Positions 32,802 to 45,289 of a stretch of 64,000 nt of DNA are shown piece after piece. How positions within the stretch are numbered: position 1 is the first letter of the stretch; each line of letters starts with the position of its first letter. The notes beneath the pieces were generated by a model. It was given only the letters and a program-made list of their open reading frames with translations, did not search any database and was not told the origin of the DNA. This DNA is from Rotaria sp. Silwood1 (taxonomy: Eukaryota; Rotifera; Eurotatoria; Philodinida; Philodinidae): assembly GCA_905250075.1 (NCBI GenBank), contig CAJNOP010000636.1, positions 1 through 64,000 on the forward strand, in the 5' to 3' direction. A program made the translations under genes and the position numbers.

Positions 32802-35800
32802 CTATCGTAGAAACATCATTGATTGCTTAAATTCTTTTCTGTAGAGTGCTGAAGGTAGAACATATATGGTGAATACTAGCAAGGATGGTAGAAATGAGAT
32901 GAAATAGGCTAGTAGATATAGTGATACTTCTCGAGACGGTTTCATACAATCAGACGTAATTGTAATTATGAGATATGATAATGTTAGAATGAGAAGAATA
33001 ATTGGACTGATGATGGCGTGTTTATGTTCATTAAATTGTATATGAAGATATTGCCTGTAACTCTGTTCAGTATTAGTGTAACTTCGTTGACGAGCTGTTT
33101 TGATAATAGTAAATACAGCTGATAATAAATTAATAGTATATGGAGTAAGAATGTGAAAAAGAATAATAATCGAGTTATAATAATCTAAAAATTTAGAATA
33201 ATGTACTACACACCAAATTCGTTGCTCTTCTTTATCATCGAAGAGATTTCGGTTTAAAGGTTCATGAATGAATGTAATCGCGATTAGAATCGGCATAATA
33301 AATATCACTCTTTTGGCTATTTTTATACTTGCTAACTTTCGAAAACAAGCTCCTTTATAAACTGTAAACATTCGTTCTATCGCAACGCATCCACCAAGCC
33401 AAGTATATGTATAGAGAAGGATTTTCAGCAATGGCTCAATTAATATACAGCCAATTTTGAGTACAGTGTGGTTCATTATAAGTCCAATTTGCGATAGCAT
33501 AAGAAACCAAAATTTGAGTGTAAATAGACTTAATGTTAGAATAGAAGTGATTGATGAGACTAATAAATACAATCCACAACCAACCTTTTGGGAATTTTTC
33601 CTTCGAAATGTTAAATACGACAGAATCCCATTAGTCAGACCTAATCCGTACATGAACATTGTTATAAATACGCTTATTTTGATTGATGTATATTGCTTGA
33701 ATAATGGTTTGAATGGTTGAATTTCATATCGCAAAATGTCGTCTAATGTTAAGCCAATACCTTTCGCATAGAATTGACATTGGGGACCGTAAAAGCAATC
33801 AACACACATGCATGCTGTAACAGAAGGACATTTTGGATTATCTTGATAGCAAGAACCTCCATTCTTACAATAATCATTATTTTGACATTGAAATGTATCC
33901 GAATGATTAAATCGAAAACAATTCGTGTGATGCTCTAAAGTGCATAGACACATGTAATCTTCATCGAAAAAGCACCACAGAGTGTGGTGATTTGCACATG
34001 GTAAATGATAATATTTGATTCGTTGAATACGTGGCATTATCATCAATGTAGAATTCAGTAGTTCGGTTATATGAAAACATCTCTGATAAGGTTTTATTGA
34101 TGTAGATATATCATAATTTGGATATTTTTGAACAACAACTAAATAGTAATTGCTATCTAATTTGACAAACACCAGATGAAATGTTTCTTCACTATAGATT
34201 GTTACCATGCGCTGCGTATGTTTCAAGTTTTTAAATACGGCCTGATTTGATGGATTTGTATAATCGAATACTGTTATAAGATATATTACTATAAATGAGC
34301 TTTCTGTTTTATCAAAAAAAAATGTTCAGTTTTCTTTTTCATTTTTCACATCGCACTCCATAAAATTGCTCCTGACAAAAACAAGTAAACGTTTGTTTAC
34401 TCATACGACTATCAACAATTACACATGTACCATCATTTAAACAAGTATTTGGTGGGCAATGTTTCAAAAGACAACGTGAACCATAATTGGTACGAGGACA
34501 TATACATATCGATCGACTATTGATCGAACCAGCACACACAGAATCCATTGAACATTGAGAACAATTAGCTGGTATATCACATAGGCGGCCACCCCAATTG
34601 GATGAACATTGGCAAAAGAACTTTTCAGTATTAAGATATTTTAAGCATCGACCATTATTTTTGCATGTTAGGTTGCATAAATGAGATGGCTGCAAGCGTA
34701 ACACTGGGATACTTAATTGGGCGGCTAGACGATTGACAGGAAGAAAAAGAAACGGAATGGATAAGTGCCAGCTTGCATGGTGGATCAAAGTCATCTTATT
34801 AAATGCATCACTATGTATACTATAATTGTGAGACAAATTTTTCGGACGATTTGAAAATAGAAGATAAATATTAAATTTCATACGGCAACCCCAACTTGAC
34901 ATAAAAACGAATTATTCATCATATTCAATTTGATATTTATCATCAACCAATGTGACAAGAATATTGTAAATACTATATCGGTCAACTGGTAAGAATTGTA
35001 GTGTGAGACTGACTCGTTGATTTTGATATTGACACAAATGACCATAATAACTCTGTGGACATAAACATTTGAGAGCATAGTTTTCTTTACCAAGCCAAGT
35101 ACGAACGGGTAGCCCTCGACTACACTGCAAGAACCATTGTCGATTACTTTGTCTAAATTCGCTCTTACTTGAAACGATTACATTAGCTATTTGCCACCCA
35201 TCCTTATTAATAGACGCATTCTTTACTAATGGCGGATATGTAATTGATGTTTTAAGTGAGAAATAGTTAACTCTCCGATTCGTAATATCGAATAGTTGAC
35301 AAATGACATATTCAACTAGTGTATGACTTAGAGTATAATCTGGATGCATATTCTTCGATGACTTCCACAAAAGTTTTCATCATCACCTAGTCGACATTGC
35401 TTCTGCCTATTACATATATGGCTACGATCCAAACATTTTGACCTGCTATCATTGAAACAGTAAAAAGGATTCGTCAATAAGCCATGCAAAGATGGTCCTC
35501 GACAATATTTTAGCTCATCCATTGCACCTAGACAATCTATGACATCGTCAGATATTCGATCGATAGATAGACAAACTAATGTGTAATTCAACGGTGATAT
35601 ACATGGACGAGTATTGTAAGGGCAATCGGATTTTATACAATCATCTTCATCTTTTCCATTTGAACATGCCCAGATAGCATCACACCTACTATACAGATTA
35701 TTGCATGGCTAGTATTCACAGTCAGTTTCATCACTGTGATGACGTCCATCGATTAATTTAATTTGTTGATCCAAGTCTCCGTTACATATATTTTGAAAAG

Positions 35801-37445
35801 GTATCGATGCTAGATCTTCTTCTTTATCTTTTCCTTTGATATAACGATTATTCATAGAAGTCATTAAGTTATAAGAATAAATTTGATGTTGAAACCCATG
35901 TATTTTGTTGGCTACACGGCTCGCTTCATATTTTTTCTTCTTATCATAAGAAAAATTATCAATCGAACGATTCCAATGCCAATGTGTCGACGTGCACAAA
36001 GACGAATTATTAGAATAACTAAATGATAGATACGGCTCACATCTACTTTGATTAATTCTATAGCTTATTCTTAAACAGTTAAAAAAGTAGTTTTTCACGG
36101 ATGAAAGAAAATCATAATAATCTCCATCGTCGAAATCGAATTCATAGCGAGAACAACAAGTAAAATTTTGATAATTAAATGTAGATAACATAAGTTTACA
36201 CAACTGTTTATCATAACAAATATAATCGGGAAGAAAAACTTTCAAAAAGTCAGTTTCGACCAATTTGGAATAATTTATATGATAGAGAAAGTGTACATGA
36301 TTGAAAGCAACAGGTATAGTAGGAAACATGAAGAATGAATCACATGTCGACAGATAAGTCACATAACGATTACGATTAATACCGTTCGCGAACGTTATCA
36401 TACAGTCATTTTCTAGATTAGGTATTATTTGCCAAAGACAACTCATGGCAAACCAACATCTTTTGGACAAATTTCCTTTGTTGGATAAAGATTCTTTAAA
36501 TAAATCCAGTCGCCCATTATTACACGAACCGTCATAAGTTGTACAACGCCCATCACCACAAGTAAACTCATTGACTTTTAAAGAACATGATAGATCTTCG
36601 CAACGAAATGTTGGATCTTTTAGGCAATGTTCCATGTAATTATTCGTATCAGTTTTTAATTCATCACTACCATCAAGGCACTCTGGATTATTACCATCAT
36701 CTCGCCAGAAATCTTTTGGAATGCATAACCCATTATCACATCTGTATTCATTTTCATCACATTGATTTATTTTCAATTCAAAACATCGATTTTCGTCATT
36801 ACCTTCGTCGATGCAATCAATATGTCCATTACATATTTCTCGCCAGTCGAGACAAATCAATGATGAGCCACGATAACATTTTATGTGAGTGTAACATGTG
36901 AAATTTTGAACGATCTCGCTGATTTGATCGTTTAGAAATTTCTCCTGCAAAATTGTTCTGATAATATTATCTAATGACATGGTCATACCTAAGCCAAAGG
37001 AGTATTGACATTGAGTACCTAACCACGGTTTTGTACAATTGTAAAATGTTTCCGTTGATAACAAATTATTGGTATCTGATTGATTGATGTAGAATACATA
37101 TTTTTCAATAAGATCAATCGGAGCGGACCATGAAAGTAATTGTTCCACAGTTACATTTAATTGACGAAGTTCATACAAAGTAAATTGTTGATCACGTGTA
37201 TTTTCAAAAGTAGTAATCATTGCATCAACTTGATTTATTGGTCGGAGACAAAAATTGATTATTTGAAATACAGACTTAGATGAATCATGATTTTCTGTAT
37301 TGGTTTGACGACTATAATAGTACAGGCAGTCGAACTGTAATTGATCATTAGTAATCACTCGATCAGTATTATACAGGTTTAGTTGACAATGAGTTATTGA
37401 TAACCATAATAAGATGAAGCCAATCAAACAAGCTAACATGATCAT
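32802..37445 (-). pseudogene. LDLa/EGF seven-transmembrane receptor, broken by stops and frameshifts
   Basis: Reading leftward from the ATG at 37445: a signal peptide (MLACLIGFILLWLSITHC); Cys-rich modules (TKPWLGTQCQY); at least two LDLa repeats (IDCIDEGNDENRC, PECLDGSDE); and further LDLa-like pieces (DGRHHSDETDC, RLGDDENFC). EGF-like domains follow (CQCSSNWGGRLC, CFCQEQFYGVRC, CMCVDCFYGPQC), then seven hydrophobic helices with AIERMFTVYKG at the DRY position and a VLPSALYRKEF tail, as in rhodopsin-class GPCRs. It is a bdelloid-type surface receptor. Defects are an in-frame TAG at 35709-35711 (by family pattern probably once Trp), an in-frame TAA at 34912-34914, a frameshift near 35340-35390 and another near 34338-34345 in an A-run. 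The reading frame is otherwise well preserved, so decay is recent. Unrecognised introns are unlikely to explain all four defects. Confidence 0.72.
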
Positions 37446-38193
37446 ATATGATGATTATTGTTGGATTCAGTATGACTTTATTATTTAATAATTTTAATAT
37501 GTATATTTCAATGCCCAATATAATCTTAAAATATTCATGTTATACTATCACATACTTTAAACATCAAGTGAACTATATAAGAAAAGCTGTTCGCGTAGTC
37601 CCTTGCGGGGGTTAAAAATGCGAAACATGATGTAGCTGCTGTTACTAGTCTTCTAAAAACTGTTCTTTTTTTATGTATATTGAGGTAAATTTCTTCATCA
37701 TGACTTACTTTAAATTATAGAGCTTGAACAGAATAATACTCCATATATGCACCAATCGTATGTTACTCATGCATTATTTCTCATATTTCCTTGAAGTCTT
37801 CTTTCATAGTTTATGACGCCACCCCTTTTCTATGTCAAGGTACCTGAAAACTGTCGAGTCTTCAGAATTTACACCATTCAGCGCAGTTCAGTCAATTCTG
37901 TGAAATGAAGTGCACGAGAGCCCTACATACTCTTCTGATACCGTAAGAAAAAGATCTTTTTATTTGCATAATTAGTATTTCATTTCTGATCGTTCTGCTT
38001 ATTTTTTTAATAATCTTATTCGTTTCTAAAACCCATTCTAACTAATACAGTTTGACGATTTCTGTCGAATTCTATATGATTAAAACTGCAACATTTCGCT
38101 ATGTTGGTTATAGATTTCGCAATTAGTTATGCAAAAGCAATCAGACAGTACTAAATATCACAGAGGCTCAGTACTGACTTTATTATTGGTTAA
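37446..38193. other. Intergenic upstream of the receptor pseudogene
   Basis: AT-rich; probable former promoter. No gene, tRNA or repeat seen. Confidence 0.4.
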
Positions 38194-38248
38194 GTGTGGG
38201 TGTGGGTGAGAATATTATATTTTTGATGAACTCATTATTCACACTCAA
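38194..38248. repeat. Weak telomere-like palindrome
   Basis: G arm GTGTGGGTGTGGGTGAG, loop AATATTATATTTTTGATGAA, short C arm CATTATTCACACTC. Low match in the right arm. Confidence 0.5.
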
Positions 38249-38500
38249 ATCCTCTTGTTGCCTAGCTTTGGGTCACTGTTGTTTTCAGAACTTGAAATAA
38301 TAACGCGTATTAGTATATTTAAAGAAATGACATATGACATATATAACGACGGAGTTAGATGTCACAAGTACAGTCAAGCCTAACTTGATTTGTTGACTTC
38401 TAAATGACGGTAATGGTTAGGCCACAAAGTCTTACATGACTATGTAATAATCTTGCAATAAATCTGTAAAACTCATTTTAAAAAAATAGAAATAGTAAGA

Positions 38501-38550
38501 AGGGTGGGTGTGGGTCTATTTCATCACTGATCCACAGTCTACACCCACAT
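38501..38550. repeat. Telomere-like palindrome
   Basis: G arm AGGGTGGGTGTGGGT (38501-38515), loop CTATTTCATCACTGATCCAC, C arm GTCTACACCCACATC. Short but clear. Confidence 0.65.
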
Positions 38551-38599
38551 CTTGCAGTTGCACGAGCAGCCACACCAGTGCACAGTTGTGAGTTTTGAA

Positions 38600-39060
38600 A
38601 TAGAACTGAAACCCTTCAGAGTTTCATACAGATTCCTGCTTTTTGCATTTTTTACGGAGAACTCCTCCACAGTATGATTTTTCCACTAGATTCAATATCC
38701 TAATAAGAAGCTCATGCAATGTTAAAGAATAAGATGTCATATTGAAGCATTTTTTCCGAAAATTGGAACTTTGAAAAGGGTTCGTAGAAACCCTAAGACA
38801 CCTCAAAATGAATGTGAGTGGTCGGAAAAGCATTTTAAAAAGTATCCTTAATTTTTCATATGAAATCTTAAACGGTTCAAATTTTATTTCAAAAATCGGA
38901 ATCTCTATAGGTTCCGTAACGTGTTCAAAAACTATTTTAGGTTCGGTAGCAAATATGAAACCTTCAGAAAGTTCAGTCTCGTACCATTGTTTTTCAGTGT
39001 AAGGAGATAAGCATAATGGAAGACGGGTGGAATGGAATAGGTATATAAGAGGATAAGGCA
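38600..39060. repeat. Degenerate fold-back-like repeat region
   Basis: Short related motifs (AAACCTTCAGAAAGTTC, AACCCTTCAGAGTTTCAT, GAACTTTGAAAAGGGTTC) occur in both orientations. The left end (GAACTGAAACCCTTCAGAG) loosely mirrors the right end (CCTTCAGAAAGTTCAGTC). The 145-codon minus frame over it (38624-39061) is repeat translation, not a gene. The style resembles the GGAAACC zones of the 3150 bp element. Confidence 0.4.
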
Positions 39061-39722
39061 AAAGGAATATAAGTGTTAAAGGTATACGATAACAAGAGAA
39101 TCAGCCTATAAGTGGGTAATACTATAGAACTAGAAGCCTAGAAGGTGTAAGACTACAATGGTATAAGGTTACAAGCTCTATCTAATATAATGTGAAATGT
39201 GTAATTGTCTGTTACCAGATCGAAGATAAACCCCAGATGCGAAAATTTACAGGAGAACAGCAGCCGCATAGTATGGATGGGATCTCACTAGTTGTGTGAT
39301 ACTCGCGTGTCAGCAAACTCATAAGTACCTCTATCCTAAATTATTGAGAATCAGTAGCTTATGCCTCCTTTTGCGTTATCATGTTACTATAAGAGATAAA
39401 AAGCATGAAAAGTACTAGATATATGTGTAGAAGCTATAGGTAAATTGATTACAACTGTAATGAAATCTCCTATCATGTTTAGCTTGATAAATAGAGTTTG
39501 AGCGGAAGCACACGTTATAAAGTAAAATAAAGGCATGTTTCATTTCCTTTTGATATCTGCCAGATTCATTGTCCTCAGTCAGCACAGACTCTGCAAATAT
39601 GGAAAAGAGAACAGGCAAACACTACCATTTCCTTTTACAACACTTGCAATGTCTCTCATTTTGCCTAGCTATAAGTTCATCATCATTGTTCATGACTTCT
39701 TTACATCTTTCCCTTCCAAAGT
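39061..39722. other. Intergenic, nothing recognised
   Basis: A stretch of short related phrases (AAGGTGTAAG, ATAAGGTTACAAG) near 39060-39190, then AT-rich unique sequence. No gene supported. Confidence 0.35.
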
Positions 39723-39843
39723 ATGGGTGTTGGTGGAAGACGACGGTGTGTGTACGTAGGGAGTGGGTAGTTGTGAATGTAGCGTGTGGGTATGGGTGTG
39801 GATGTGGATGTTCGCTCTAGTTCTACACCAACCTATAACCACA
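39723..39843. repeat. Telomere-like palindrome
   Basis: G arm 39723-39809 (GTATGGGTGTTGGTGG through GTGTGGGTATGGGTGTGGAT), short loop TTCGCTCTAGTT, weak C arm 39822-39843 (CTACACCAACCTATAACCAC). Confidence 0.6.
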
Positions 39844-40665
39844 ATTAGCTCGAGTAATAGAATATTTTTTACTATACACATTATATCATAGATATAAATA
39901 GTGACTACGATCGGGTACTGATGTGGATTTTAGACCAACTAATCTACCGTTCAATACCAACAGACCGACTCTTTACAGTAGAACAACCAAGCAGCTAGAC
40001 GGTCCGGCTCGATTTTTTTACAGTCGTTCCAGTACCGGTGATGGAAAAAATAAACCAATTTCATGTACATTTATACCGATACATCCATACCCTCTCCCTA
40101 GCAGACTTTTCATATGCCATCCATTGAAATAGTTACTGGGCCCAAAACCATCTGATAATATCCTTAAGCAAGATCGAAACGTACGATGGTTTGCTTAAGC
40201 CACCAGTATTCACTCAAGTCAATTATTGAGAATAATAATATTCATGTTTAGAGTGATGACATGAGCCTATTGACTGTTTGAATCGTAAAAACAATCCCAT
40301 GTTGCTTTTATTGCGCTTCTTTTCTTCTATGAAGATTACTTTTCTGGAGAAAAATTAATTACTGAAGTAAGCGTTGGAGCACTATCGAATTTCCATGTAT
40401 CATAGGATCGATCCTTGCGCTTCTGCACTATCAACGAATGCGAAAAACATCACCTATTTATTAAGTATAAAGATAGCTGCAGCCACTATTCTGTGTCATT
40501 TAAACGCAAAATATGGTCTCAATAGTTATTCATTATTTTGTATTCGTTCTATTCAAGTAATTCTAAAACCTATTATTTTCGTATTCATTTAATGTTAAAT
40601 AATATTTCTTTGAAGATTCACATATTTAATTTTTGTTTCGTTTAAAATGTGTTGCTTTTCATTTA
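39844..40665. other. Upstream of the Cys-rich exons
   Basis: AT-rich. The open frame at 40374-40592 contains a hydrophobic stretch but no convincing splice to the next exon. A leader exon for the secreted protein probably lies here. Confidence 0.35.
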
Positions 40666-41074
40666 GTATATCGGCAACTCTAGTGAAATCTCAAATATGC
40701 CACGGAACTTCTCAATATGATCAATGTTCATCGAATACTGCGTGCGTCTGTTTTCATATAGCAGATGCTACTGACATTGGCATTTGTGCCGATCAATTCG
40801 TAGACTGTTCTGTGCTAGTTGCATGCGAACTCTTAAACCATGCTTGCTACGAACCGGAACATAGATGTGTTCATCATCCTCGATGTCAAAATTTACCTGT
40901 TTGTTATCCGGTGCCAAGTTTCAATCAACAACTATGTCCACTGATGATAAGTAAGAGAACAAACCGTGATCTGCAGATTAAGGTGAAACTCGAATCATTC
41001 GTAAACTTATTTCTCCATCAGCCACAGCCTCTTCCACGTACAATTCACGTTTGTGTGATAACAGTGAGACATAG
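40666..41074 (+). CDS. Secreted Cys-rich protein, last two exons (5' incomplete)
   Basis: GCTTTTCATTTAG just before 40666 is a good acceptor. Exon 40666-40950 encodes a dense Cys pattern (CHGTSQYDQCSSNTACVCFH, then CADQFVDCSVLVACE, CYEPEHRCVHHPRCQNLPVC, YPVPSFNQQLCP). A 71 bp intron (40951-41021, GTAAGA...CATCAG) follows, then a short last exon ending TAG at 41072-41074 with a Cys near the end. Splicing keeps the frame. I recognise this as a module found in many bdelloid extracellular proteins but know no function for it. At least 14 cysteines in under 110 residues imply a disulfide-rich extracellular domain. The signal-peptide exon was not found, so the gene may be intact with an unseen first exon or 5'-truncated. 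Confidence 0.55.
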
Positions 41075-41734
41075 TTGAGAAACCTTTGAAAAATGCAGAT
41101 AATACGTGGCGGATATGAAATGAGTGACAATTATCGGTAAACAAGTTGCATCTCTTCTCCTTGATTATATCAAGTAATCGAAAACACAGAGTCTGTTGTA
41201 GTTATGCGTATATATATGGCAACACTTGGAGACACTTGGAACATTTTAATGAACATCACAGACTAAAACAAAATAAAAGATTGATCGTTCGTTCTTATCT
41301 AGATCCAGAGAACGCATCATAAGTTGGAATCTCCGTAGGGCATATCGATTATTTTCTGCTTCTCTACTCTCTATTCATGATTTTCCATGTATAGTCGACA
41401 GATTCATGTAAAAATAAAGTTCAATGAAGAGTCTTTTTTTCAAAACAGCCATATAATTAATAGTTTGTGCACAAGAAAATACACCCATGATTCTCTTTAT
41501 CATATTTCCAATGAGTTAATATGTGAAAATGAAGACTAACCATTTAACTGTTACATAGTGATCGATAGAGCTAAATAGAGCTCTACTGATTGAATGAGAT
41601 GAATAGATCACTAATAGTCAGTGCTGTAACTGTGTATGTAAATTATTTTTTCATGGCTTCTAGAATCTTGACTCAGTTATCTCAGTAAGATGTTGAAGAA
41701 CATAGAATGCATTTTAGCTGACTACGCATTAAAA
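41075..41734. other. Intergenic, nothing recognised
   Basis: AT-rich unique sequence between the Cys-rich gene and the decayed MITE. No gene supported. Confidence 0.4.
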
Positions 41735-42260
41735 TAAAATATGCTGCATGTATCGTATTTTGCGACACAATGTACAACATATTCTATCCAGCAACAGTGC
41801 GATACATTCCAAAAACAGGATCCAAATCTAGTGTTTAGCATATTTTGCTTATTTCAGTAGCCGAAAATAATGATTTTTTAAATTTAATTCGAATTAGTGA
41901 CATCCATCCTCAAAACCTCAGACGGTCCTCTCTTGACATATAACTATCTTGAATTCGTCTGAACCCGACTGGATTGTTCAAGACAGTCTAATCTCGATCA
42001 AAGATATATTTATTGAAAACTTCTCGACCACAAACTAATTGAGATATATTCAAGAAAAAAAGCATGAAAATACGCAGGTTTAATATATTCAACGTGGTTA
42101 TTGGCTATATGTACAAATGTAGCTTTGTGTATAAAACAAAACAGTCAATGAATGGTCAACAGCTAGCCCACGATACCTTTATAATATAACAAATTGTTGT
42201 AGTAGTTTACAACACTATAGCTAGCAATACATCAGTCTGACACATTTTCTTATAGTGCAC
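41735..42260. mobile_element. Decayed relative of the 569 bp MITE
   Basis: Blocks match the element at 20788-21356 in order: TATCGTATTTTGCGACACAA with TGTACAACATATT (against TGTCGTGTTTTGCGACACAT with TGTACAACACATT), AGTGCGATACATT, an AT-rich middle, GTCAATGAATGGTCAACAG against GTGAACGAATAGTCAGCAA, and TGACACATTTTCTTATAGTG near the right end. TIRs are too eroded to place the duplication. Confidence 0.6.
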
Positions 42261-43112
42261 ATTCTTGTTACATCCACTTCTTTGGGAAACAATTCCTGAA
42301 TATGAGAAATTTTCGGAATTCATTTCTTAAGAGAAGGATGTAAAGATTCAAACTGTTTGATGTTGAGATGAACGATTCATCTCTTCACTATTAATGTAGT
42401 CTTTCGAGTATACTTTTAAATTCCTTGCCCTCACATTATTGATAATCAGGCAGAATATTTTAATGAGTTTAGGTGAATACGTGAGCAGATGGGCACTTTA
42501 TGTAAAATTTTGAAATCATCGACTTTATACTTCGAAGACTAATTTTTGACTGCAATAACAGCCACTGCACATAAATCTTTGCTCATATTCACAATGACAC
42601 AGAAATAGAAAGTTCGACCGGAATAAGGTTTCAGTCGGATTTTCTTTCTTTTAATTGATTTTAACAAATTTTAAAAGGCTACCTGAAAGAATGATTCAAA
42701 CAATCTATAGTGTTCTAGATGAGACGATTTTTGTTGCCATTATACAAATGTTAGGTCTGTTTCCAAGATTTCTCAAAATGACGAGAGCAGCCGCGGTGAG
42801 TTATGTCAGTTTTTCTCAAATTGCTTCAGTTCAGCTCCATTTCGATTTGATTCAGCCCAGTGATATTGAAGCAAATCATTGAAATTTTTACTTCGATTTG
42901 GTCTCGGATGAGTACGGTGATTTTCTATTGAAGATCGATTTTCGAAAAAACTAATTCGATTAGCAAACCATTGGAGACTGTCGTTGTAATTTGAAACATT
43001 CCTAAGAATTCTCCAAAAACTTGAGTGCATCGAGTCCTGTCTTATATTGAATGTCACATCCTAGACTATCTTCTTCATTTATGCGAATGTTCTATGATAA
43101 TGAATAGCGCTG
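42261..43112. other. Intergenic, nothing recognised
   Basis: Overlapping short frames on both strands at 42655-43057 have no recognisable domain. No repeat arrays. Confidence 0.35.
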
Positions 43113-43176
43113 AACACCACAACTTCAACTACAACTACAACTCCAATTACAATGACAACCACTGCTCAACAACTGG
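43113..43176 (+). pseudogene. Possible Thr-rich stalk exon relic
   Basis: In one frame this reads NTTTSTTTTTPITMTTTAQQ and is followed by a good donor (GTAAGC at 43177). Thr-rich stalks between a membrane anchor and a propeller domain are common in bdelloid surface proteins. No partner exons were found: a candidate acceptor (TTTGTAG near 43249) leads within 20 bp into a telomere-like palindrome. Low certainty. Confidence 0.25.
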
Positions 43177-43268
43177 GTAAGCATTGGATAAACGCTTCTT
43201 GATCTTGGGGAATGCTAATTTTTAATCAAGCATATATAGTTCATTTGTAGGCAAAATTACTCTCAGTT

Positions 43269-43330
43269 AGGGTGGGTGTGGGTGTGGACGAAGAGAATGA
43301 CTCATGTGTTTCCTAGCACAAACCCACACC
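43269..43330. repeat. Telomere-like palindrome
   Basis: G arm GGGTGGGTGTGGGTGTGG, loop ACGAAGAGAATGACTCATGT, C arm CACAAACCCACACC. The loop contains GACTCAT as at other loci. Confidence 0.7.
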
Positions 43331-43379
43331 TTCTCACGCCGCGTCCAGTCTCGACCTTGCCTTGCAATATTTCTAATTT

Positions 43380-44100
43380 ACAAGATAATATCTTCACTAT
43401 CTGTGCACTTATCCATAAAACTACAGATGAAGCTTCTAGCATCCTACATGATGCTGCAAGAACCCCAGAAAAATTTTCAAGCATCCCAGATCATCCCTGT
43501 AGCATCCCATATCATGCTTCTAACCTCTCTCCCACATTAAAAGATCCCGAATCTTCTATTATGTTCAAGTGTAAAACGTATTCTGGGGGCCTTGTATTAT
43601 GTTCTATTTTTTTACAATTTTTAATTTAAAAATTTTTCAGAAAATCTGAGCGATTTTCAGGAATTGACAAACTAATACGTAATGTTAAATTCATCATTTT
43701 AAGACTTCTGGCTTAAAATCCTGAAAACTAGGAATATTTTGATGTGAATAAGCTAACTAAAATTCCTAACTTTGGAAAATTTAATTATTTAAGGGGATCT
43801 TCGACTACGTCCGGTGCATAGTTTCTCCAAGAGAAAGGGGCGGGGAACGAGCCTTCTAATATGGAGGAAGAGCCGGTTACAATCTGACAAGGTGATTTTA
43901 GCATCTCACAGGACTTTTCCAGTATGCTAGATGGTTCTTCTACCTTCCAAGACCATGCTTCTAGCATCTCTCACTCCGCCTTTAGCATTCTTGCTAGTAA
44001 ATCTAGCACGCAGGAGATCTTTCAATCTGCTCAAGTTCCCCTTGCAGTATCCCAGCTAATCGTACCTGGGGAAACGATTTTCTAGAGCGTCTACCAAATC
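43380..44100. repeat. Degenerate AGCATC-rich repeat in two blocks
   Basis: Phrases such as CTTCTAGCATCCTACATGAT, GTAGCATCCCATATCATGCT and GCTTCTAGCATCTCTCACTC recur at irregular ~22-26 bp or longer spacing in 43430-43560 and 43890-44060, separated by AT-rich sequence. The short frames over it are repeat translation. Confidence 0.5.
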
Positions 44101-45117
44101 CTCTAGTGCTTCTATCATATATTTCAAAAATGATGTTCTTCTAAAAATAGCAAGCTAAATCCGATAGATTTTTACTCCAACACCTTCTGTAAGGATTTTT
44201 AGTTTTCCTTATAAGATAATAGATCTCAACAAGAATTTCCAAAAATGGTTTGCAAAGATGGTCATCTTTATTTTTATTTCGAATGAGAAACAGGAAGCTT
44301 TTCGCAGATACTTTAATGAGTACTCATCGCTAGAAATTTATATTTCCAAAAAGAGCCTTTTTTATGGTTTAAAGCATTTTAGCGAAGCGATAATTTTCCA
44401 CAGTTGTACTGAATTCCCTTCGAAGAAGAATTTTTTCTTTGCACATAAGCAGACAAGAATTTTCTAAAACGCGTGTAAACACCGTGAATTCCTGATCTTT
44501 CTGCACGAACACGCGCAATCTCTTTGCATCGAATATTTATCAACGTGTGAATGATTTGGAAGCTACGTTTCTGACCTTGTAAACGCTCATTCAATCACAT
44601 ACGCGTTTAAATTATCACAAACTTCAACTTTCCTGGTTTCTTTTCACAGCATTTTTATTGCCATTTTTTGGATGATCATTTCTAACCATGGTAACGCTTC
44701 GAAAATTAGCAAAGTGAGCGTTCTCTCAAAGTAAAAAATATGACATTATTCATTTTCCAAATTCGAGCGTTAAAACGGCCCCTAACAGAAAATTCTGAAC
44801 ACTCCAAGTTAATAAAAGTATCGCGTGTTTTTTATTTCAAACAACAAACGTTTAAAAGGCCATCATGGTAAAAAGAAAGTATACGATATAGGAAAAAAAA
44901 TTCCAGGCGTAGTTTTTAAAATATGATCGTTTAAACGGTCGGTTTTAAAAAAACATTAACCGTTTGACGAAATCAACTTTCTTATGCGTAGTTTTGTTAA
45001 GAGTATGAAAGCTTAAACGAACACTTTTTTGAAAAAGTAGCAGCTTCACGAAATGAAATTTTTCATCGTTTACTTTCCTTTAGATTCTCAATGTTTAATC
45101 GATCACTCTGTTGACTT
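44101..45117. other. Intergenic with scattered TTTAAACG motifs
   Basis: Motifs such as CGTTTAAA and its complement recur between 44580 and 45020 (for example TGATCGTTTAAACGGTC near 44925). A minus frame at 44379-44594 (LQGQKRSFQIIHTLINIRCK) is open but unassigned. No gene is claimed. Confidence 0.35.
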
Positions 45118-45260
45118 TGGGTGGATGTTGGTATGGGTGTGGGTGGGAGTGCGATTGCGTTTGGATGTGAGTGTTAGTGTTGGCGTAGTTGAACTTAAGA
45201 CTCATTTCTACATCCACATCCACACATGCATCCAGCCTCACACCCGCACCCACACTCCCC
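45118..45260. repeat. Telomere-like palindrome
   Basis: G arm 45118-45188 (GGGTGGATGTTGGTATGGGT and on), loop GAACTTAAGACTCATTTCTA, C arm 45211-45260 (CATCCACATCCACACATGCA...CACCCGCACCCACACTCC). Confidence 0.75.
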
Positions 45261-45289
45261 ATGTAAGATAACATTGTAGAAAATCTGAT

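Noticed and set aside
38624..39061. 145-codon minus-strand frame
   Set aside because: Lies on degenerate fold-back-like repeats with recurring CTTTCTGAAGG phrases; no domain.
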